64,000 nt of DNA. It comes from Erpobdella octoculata (Eukaryota; Annelida; Clitellata; Hirudinida; Erpobdellidae). Within the stretch, counting starts at the first letter, position 1. Each line of letters opens with the position of its first letter. The position numbers and the translations under genes are program-made. Location: NCBI GenBank assembly GCA_963978895.1, contig OZ022242.1, forward strand, positions 30,870,631 through 30,934,630, in the 5' to 3' direction. Positions 58,489-64,000 of this stretch are shown piece after piece. The notes under the pieces were generated by a model. It searched no databases and was not told the DNA's origin. It saw only the letters and a program-made list of their open reading frames with translations.

Positions 58489-59621
58489 TAAATTCTCTAT
58501 ATTAACTTTGCTGTGTTTGCTTGCTTGCTTGAGCCATACGTTACGATCCTTTGACGCCTGAAAAAACTAACTTTCGTTATCCAATCAACCTAACAATCAG
58601 TGACTTATTTTTTGCCAATGTCTTTGCATTCTTTTAAACTTTCAGATAGATTGAACGAAATTTGAATGAAATATAAAATAAAATTGAAAAATATTTTTAA
58701 TTTTTTTTTCAAATAAATTTTCTGTAGAAAAATAAACTGTCAGTTGTTAGTTTATTCAAAAAAACAATATAAGTCTATTTTTAATTTAAAATATTATAAT
58801 AAAAAAATTTCTATTGATTTGAAATTTCTTATAAATTCAATCCTCACATAAATCACATGTTAAGTATTTAGAAGACTTTGGTCAATGTTTTTAATTTTAT
58901 TGGCATATTACCATACCAAAAAATTTACCAAAAATTAGAAACTGTCAATTTACAAAATATAGAGGATTTGTTCAATTTTTAATAATTTTATATTGAAATT
59001 GAAACAAAGTTTTAGCAAATTTTAAATTCATTAGATACTGTTTATATTCCAAGTAATGGTTCAAATCTATATTTCAAGAAGAGGTATGGAAAAGCAAAAT
59101 ATTTGATTTTAGGAAAGTTTTACCATCTCATCTCATCCAGTTTCCATAATTAAAATTTTTTTTTAAAATTAGCTCAAGCACATTTGAATACAAGATTAAT
59201 AATATTTAATTAATGACGATCTTGACATTTAACAAATTTCTTACTATTGTAAAGCGTTATTTAAAAAATCTATAAAAAAAATTAGGCTTATTATCGTAAA
59301 TTATTAATGTTACTATGCAAAAACAACAAATTTAATGCTCTCTGTCGATAGGGATGTTCTACGTTTTATGAGCATGCGTACTAGGGCTGCGCGGGTAAGA
59401 TAAAATACGTACCCGACCCGACCTGTAAATTTTTTTCATACCCATACCCTCCTCGACCCGTGGATAAATTGGTATACCTGTAGATTCATTACCCGTAATA
59501 TACCCGTTACCCGTAGATTATTTAATTTGACTATAATACACTAAAAACGTTCCGCATTGCCTGTACAGTAAATTGCAAGCAATAGCCAAAAAAATATCCA
59601 ACAAAAAATGTGGCTAACCTT
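58489..59621. other. Intergenic, AT-rich
   Basis: No gene seen. 59384-59520 is a GC-biased patch (CTAGGGCTGCGCGGG and repeated ACCCG) resembling the 1110-1400 patch, probably a transposon end. Confidence 0.45.
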
Positions 59622-61060
59622 GATCACAGGCGCCCCCTAGCGGTCAAAATGGCAAGATGCCATTTTTCAGTTTCAGCAGCAAATGAAGACCTGCCCCCAG
59701 TTCGACTACTGGGCAACTGTCTTTTAACTGGAGTTGACAGTTCTGGTATACGTACGGTACCTGCGCCAAGCATCCTTTCCAATGTACACGGATGCCCTGA
59801 AGAGCTGGCGAAGTGGTTCCATGCCAACTACGTGCGCTGGATTCCAATTCATCTGCAAGACGTGGCATCACTGGCCATAACCCATCCTGAGATAGCATGA
59901 TGTTGCATGCAGCTCACGCTTTTCGTTTCTTAGCAGCACATGAGATGGCGAAAGTACAGGCCCTGCCATTGCTTCATTCTTTGACAGGGTGTGACATGGT
60001 CTCCTGCTTTGCCGAACATGGCAAAAGGACGGCATGGGCAGCGTGGACAACTTTTCCTGCGCTCACACAGACCCTCGTTCACCTCTTCACTGCAACAATA
60101 CACGTTGATGAAAATCACATGCACACCATTGAGAGGTTTGTCGTCCTGCTCTACGACAGGACAAGCACCTCAACCGATGTCGACAAGGCACGCTACAAAC
60201 TATTTGCCAAAAAGAGTAATGTCCAGCTCAGACCACTGACAAGTGCCGCCTTCGAGCAGCACGTCCGACGATCTGTGTACCAGAGCGGGCATGTCTGGGA
60301 ACAGACTGTGGCTCCTTCACCAGAATTGCCCTCTCCAACTGACTGGGGGTGGATTAAGACCAGCGACCAGATGCACGAGCCCCACTGCACAACGCTCCCT
60401 GAAGCATCCAAAGTCTGCCAGGGGCTTGTCTCCTGCAAATACTAGAAAGATTGCATAAAAAAGTTCAAGTGCAAAAAAGCAAAATTGGAATGTACGCCAC
60501 TGTGTGCTTGTAAGGGGCAGTGCTCGGAACTTGTGTTACTCTGAATTACACTGTTGTGTATTATGTTTATCAGCGTTATGTCAGTAACTCAGACCCGTTG
60601 CCCCAGATATGAAAGAAAACACCTTGACCATATGTCAAGATTATAAATATTATATGCTCGGCTAAAATACAAAATTCAATACACTCATTCTTTTTGAAGT
60701 GAAAATTATTAATATTTCAAATTTGCAGTTTGCTAAATTATTGTTATTTGTTATGGAATGTAATGAGTAGTTTAGAAGTTATAGTTGTGTAACCGTATAG
60801 CTGTCTAACTTCATACTAGTGTCGTTCAAACATTATTACCTGTTTTGTATTTACTGAAAGTGACATACTGTCACTTCGTCTACTAGGGGGCGTCTCTATT
60901 CAAAATAAACTATTAATTCTGAAAGTTTGTTTTCAGATTTTCTATTAATGATTCATTGTAAGTTTTGTTGTATCTCGTGCCGTTTTAAAGTTATTACTGA
61001 TTTGTATTAAACTGAAAAATGGCGTCTTGCCATTTTGTCCGCTAGGGGGCGCCTGTAATC
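59622..61060 (+). mobile_element. GC-rich-cargo DNA transposon with 52-bp inverted repeats
   Basis: Left end 59622-59673 and right end 61009-61060 are inverted repeats of 52 bp with three mismatches, starting GATCACAGGCGCCCCCTAG and GATTACAGGCGCCCCCTAG. Each end also contains a small hairpin (AAAATGGCaagATGCCATTTT type). The element carries coding-like, GC-rich sequence foreign in composition to its surroundings. Beyond the right end lies another related unit (to about 61210), so the right side is a tandem of three ~155-bp units. No target duplication was identified. Confidence 0.8.
59650..60445 (+). pseudogene. Transposon-borne protein relic ('LTGCD...GK.TAW' family)
   Basis: Two frames, 59650-59900 and 59897-60445, overlap by four bases. 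The second reads RFLAAHEMAKVQALPLLHSL, TGCDMVSCFAEHGKRTAWAAW, ERFVVLLYDRTSTSTDV and ELPSPTDWGWIKT, a high-copy uncharacterised protein type I recall from cnidarian, mollusc and amphioxus genomes that seems repeat-associated. Composition is about half G+C, unlike the flanks. The first frame ends in a stop where the family would continue, and nothing upstream of 59650 is coding, so this is a truncated, non-functional copy. Function of the family is unknown to me. Confidence 0.5.
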
Positions 61061-61210
61061 AAAGCAAAATATAAACTTTGAAAAGTTATTCTCAATTTCC
61101 TATTAGTGTTTCATTGTAAATTTTTATGTATCCCTTACAATTAAAAAGATATTCCCGATATTCTATATTTTAGTAGTGCCGTAATGCTATTTCGTCCGCT
61201 AGGGGACGCT
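60878..61210. repeat. Three ~155-bp units, each with a CTCF-core-like motif
   Basis: GTCTACTAGGGGGCGTC (60880), GTCCGCTAGGGGGCGCC (61037) and GTCCGCTAGGGGACGC (61195) head three related units sharing ATTCATTGTAA and TGTATC. The middle one is the right terminus of the element at 59622. Confidence 0.8.
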
Positions 61211-62472
61211 CTATTTAAATTAAAACATCCAATTTAACATCAAAATATAGCCCATATAAAGAAGAACGTAGGAACATTTTAATCGTTTAAATCGAACGAG
61301 CAGTTCAGAAGATATAGAGATTCTAGGGTCATTTTAGGAAATGACCGCTACGGTCGCCAGGAGACAGTTACGTTTTTGTCCAATATCCAAATTTGTTTAT
61401 AATAGGTAGCACTACCTCTGTGGAAATTTGGTGCTGTTATCAAAAAATGCACAATAGGTTTGAATATCCACTGCTTACGCATATTATGCAGACTTCAACT
61501 TATGTCATCTTCAAAGTCCTCATTCATAGTTAATAAGATACTCGATATTGGTCAATTAAATATGTTTTAAATAACTATAGCTATATTTATGTACAAATTC
61601 AAGAATAACACTTTGCCCCTGTTGACACCACTGATTAGATTCATTTTATATTACGTTTTGTGGATCAAAAGGACGCGGTACTAATTGTTTTGTTTGCTTT
61701 TAGCTTCTTTTATGTGGTGTTTTGTTTGATGTCAATAAATCAAATAAAACTGATTATTTGGCGGTTTTTTACACTACCTCTGTAATAAACTTTTAAATCC
61801 CAAGGCGTTTGGTTTTAATTAATCTAAAATTAACTTTTTATTTTGCCAGAACGGATACAAATGTAATAAAATCATGTAAAAACGAGAAATTGTGATAAAA
61901 AGCAAGTTATGCAAACTACGATAAACAGTGCTTAACATCAAAATTTAAAAAAAATGTTTTAGTTATATAATATAGTATACAAGTTATTACGTCAGGTACA
62001 AGACGAAAACTAAAAAACATCAAAAATTATATATTTTGACAATATGTCTAGGTTTTTTTTGTACTGATTTCTAATTAGAATGTTTTTACCTGCACTGGAA
62101 TAATTAAACGAATGAAATTATTGATTTAAGTTTTAAAGCACTAATTATTTAACTTTTTAATACTACCTTTGTAACAAAAATTTAAATTCCAAGGCATTTG
62201 TCTTTAATTAATCAAAAATTAACTTTTTATTTTGCAGGAACGAATACAAATGTATTAAAAACATTTAAAAACGGGAAAATTTGATTAAAAACATCTTAAT
62301 TGTTATCTTCAACAAACTACGATAAACAGTGTTTAACATCAAAATTCAAAATATTTATATAAAAACCTTAAACTAATATAGTGAAAAAAGCTATTGCGTC
62401 AGGATCAAGATGAAAACAAAATTACATGCGGAAATATCACATTTTCGTAATGAGCATCTTACAGCTTTTCAG
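61211..62472. other. Intergenic with ~388-bp tandem duplication
   Basis: 61773-62010 and 62161-62415 are diverged copies (ATTAACTTTTTATTTTGC, AACTACGATAAACAGTG, TTAACATCAAAATT in both). No gene seen. Confidence 0.7.
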
Positions 62473-63244
62473 TCATTCATACAGACCTCTAAAGGTGGAC
62501 CAAGTGATGCCACCAATGGGGCTAATACCATTCGGGCTGCACCTGTAACACCATCCGTACCACCACCCTGTATAACAGGCGCATGAGCCTGATGGATCGT
62601 CGTCGTTGTCGCTATCGAAAGTGCTGAATTTTTTATTGTTGTGATATGCCATCGAGTCACCTGATTATTATTTAGGATACAGCATATTTATTAATTTAAA
62701 TTTTAGTGAATTTATCACTCAAATAGAAATAAATTCAATACTAATTTTAACATTTGTAAATCTTTTATACTTTTGCCGCTGATTTTGCTTACTTGTGGAC
62801 AAATCTATGAAATGAAAATTAACGAACTTCCGTCATCCAAATCAGCTGAAACATTAAAATTTTTCTAAGAACAACTATTTTACAGTTTTATTTTTAAATT
62901 GTTGTATAAATAAATCCCAAATACAAGGAATTTGCATAGTCTGTTTTTTTCGGTTTTTTTAATAATAGAAATTTTACGAAATCTAACTAAAGTGAAAAGT
63001 TATTTTGAAATAACTTAAGCAGGTTTTTTCTTCTTAAAAACAATTTTTTCAGTTATGCTCAAATGCATATTTATCAAACCTGCTGTTCCAGAATATCCAG
63101 ATATTGTTATTCTGTACATAGAATTTGGTGGCCCAACAACAAAGTTCAAGTATTCAGCAAACACTTTGACGCCGTCATTTGCTTCCAACTCAAATCTCAA
63201 CTTGTACTTTTTTGAATTAGTCAACCAATAAAGTAAATAATTAC
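62473..63244 (-). CDS. Fibrinogen-related domain (FReD) protein, last two exons
   Basis: Minus-strand exons 63244-63080 and 62660-62473 join in phase 1 (GCAG|GTTTGA donor; AATCAG acceptor). The acceptor of the first (AACCCAG) is also phase 1, so at least one upstream exon is expected beyond 63244. The product reads NYLLYWLTNSKKYKLRFEL, then FAEYLNFVVGPPNSMYRITI and SGYSGTAGDSMAYHNNKKFS, then TFDSDNDDDPSGSCACYTGW and WYGWCYRCSPNG, ending WSTFRGLYE. 'YR...SGYSGTAGDSM.YHN...FST.D.DND...G.CA' and 'GWWY..C' are the fibrinogen C-terminal core, including the Asp-rich calcium loop. Such lectin-like proteins bind acetylated sugars and often act in immunity. The domain stops about a dozen residues short of the usual end (YSLK...M.IR), and the GEFWLG motif is changed to GNYLLY. 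Confidence 0.75.
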
Positions 63245-64000
63245 CTGGGTTTTAAAAATTATAGAAATATTAAACTTAACGTTTATATAGCCTAACTCAT
63301 GAGCTCAATATAGTGTTTAATGTTTTATAGTTTAGTTATGAACTAGAAATAATCAGAAACTTGTGGTGCGTAAGTAAAAATTACCGGGAATTTAGGTCAT
63401 AGTTATTAGATACTAGGTATTAGAGTATTAGAGTACTGCACGGACCAGGTGGCCCGGTGGCCAAGCCGTGATTTTTGGGTTAATCACCCGTTTCCATCAA
63501 TTTGTTTGCGGTTCGCTGGCAGCATCGCCGCGCCGACCGCTGTCATATATATATAACAAAAATCGTCTTTAAGGCAAACCTGACCACCAAGAAACAGTTT
63601 TTCTTTTCTTTTTTTGGGATGTTTTGTTTCCTTCTTTCATTTCTAATTTCAAATTTTTTTAAAAGTTTGTGAATTCTTCATTCGTATCAAAATCGTATTC
63701 TTCTGAGTCAAACCCAATGTCTTTCATTGCCGTCTAGAATCCGCCTGTCAGTGCTGGACCCCTCCTTTCTTTTTCTTTTATACCGAACGTTTATTTTATT
63801 TCTAGAAATATTGTTCAATATTGAGTAATTAATGAAACTTTATTTAGTATCTTCTATTTTGCCACGTATTCCTTTGTTCTCACGAGCCAATCAGAGCGCA
63901 TGTTAATTCCCGCAATTATTATTGGTGTATATTTCTTAGTGTAGCGAGATTTCTACCGATTATTTAGTTATAAAAATCTCGTGGATTGTAGTTTATATAT
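63245..64000. other. No gene seen; possible upstream region of the FReD gene
   Basis: A repeat-like piece at 63421-63470 (TTAGAGTACTGCACGGACCA) shares GAGTACTGCACGGA with 1090. No earlier FReD exon was recognised on the minus strand. AGCCAATCAGAGCGCATG at 63887 is a CCAAT-containing, promoter-like or repeat motif. Confidence 0.4.

Noticed and set aside
59624..60438. Minus-strand frames in the GC-rich element
   Set aside because: Antisense shadows; the plus strand shows the recognisable protein.

Overview
The window is AT-rich nuclear DNA from an invertebrate animal; the species cannot be named from sequence alone. Evidence: genes are split into short exons by GT-AG introns, there are no operons, there are tRNA-derived SINEs, several superfamilies of DNA transposon (hAT, pogo/Tigger-type DDE, Helitron-type ends, Foldback-like elements), a decayed non-LTR retrotransposon, and proteins found only in animals (APP family, Ly6/three-finger, Kazal, fibrinogen-related). 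Most open frames in six-frame translation are chance frames or repeat artefacts.

Five genes are supported by joining exons by hand with matching splice phases. (1) 9550-9916, minus: a 98-residue secreted precursor that looks like a neuropeptide prohormone, with KR and KKR sites, a repeated EEWHxAGP motif and an excised-looking peptide starting YGGF, the opioid core. (2) 18207-28068, plus: a complete amyloid precursor protein (APP/APPL/APL-1) orthologue in 11 exons, 673-685 residues, with signal peptide, E1, part of E2, one membrane span and the GYENPTY tail. (3) 33685-35062, plus: a two-domain Ly6/three-finger protein with a GPI-type tail. (4) 35942-36993, plus: a 68-residue secreted Kazal inhibitor. 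(5) 62473-63244, minus: the last two exons of a fibrinogen-related gene whose upstream part lies outside the window or was not found. All five products are secreted or on the cell surface; APP, Ly6 and Kazal follow one another on the same strand.

The rest is mostly repeats. 0-9 kb: a pogo-type transposase fragment cut by a composite repeat, a Foldback-like element (4464-5885) whose inverted ends are 15-bp tandem arrays, and a whole but dead hAT element (8120-9204). 10-18 kb: no gene found, ending in about 249 bp of (AAT)n just before APP. 28-33 kb: APP 3' UTR, a hAT remnant, and a GC-rich insertion between 13-bp direct repeats. 38.5-51 kb: a solo 15-bp array, then a mosaic of locally duplicated modules with an EGF-like exon in one copy and a dead LINE. 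52-56 kb: a dead hAT (ZMYM/DUF4371-like) transposase gene split by a second Foldback-like element and a SINE. 58.4 kb: a near-perfect pre-miRNA-like hairpin. 59.6-61.2 kb: a GC-rich element with 52-bp inverted ends that carry CTCF-like motifs.

The observations most worth following are the YGGF-bearing prohormone, the APP with its copper-ligand histidines replaced and a basic rather than acidic linker, the Foldback-like elements, and the transposon carrying CTCF-like motifs.
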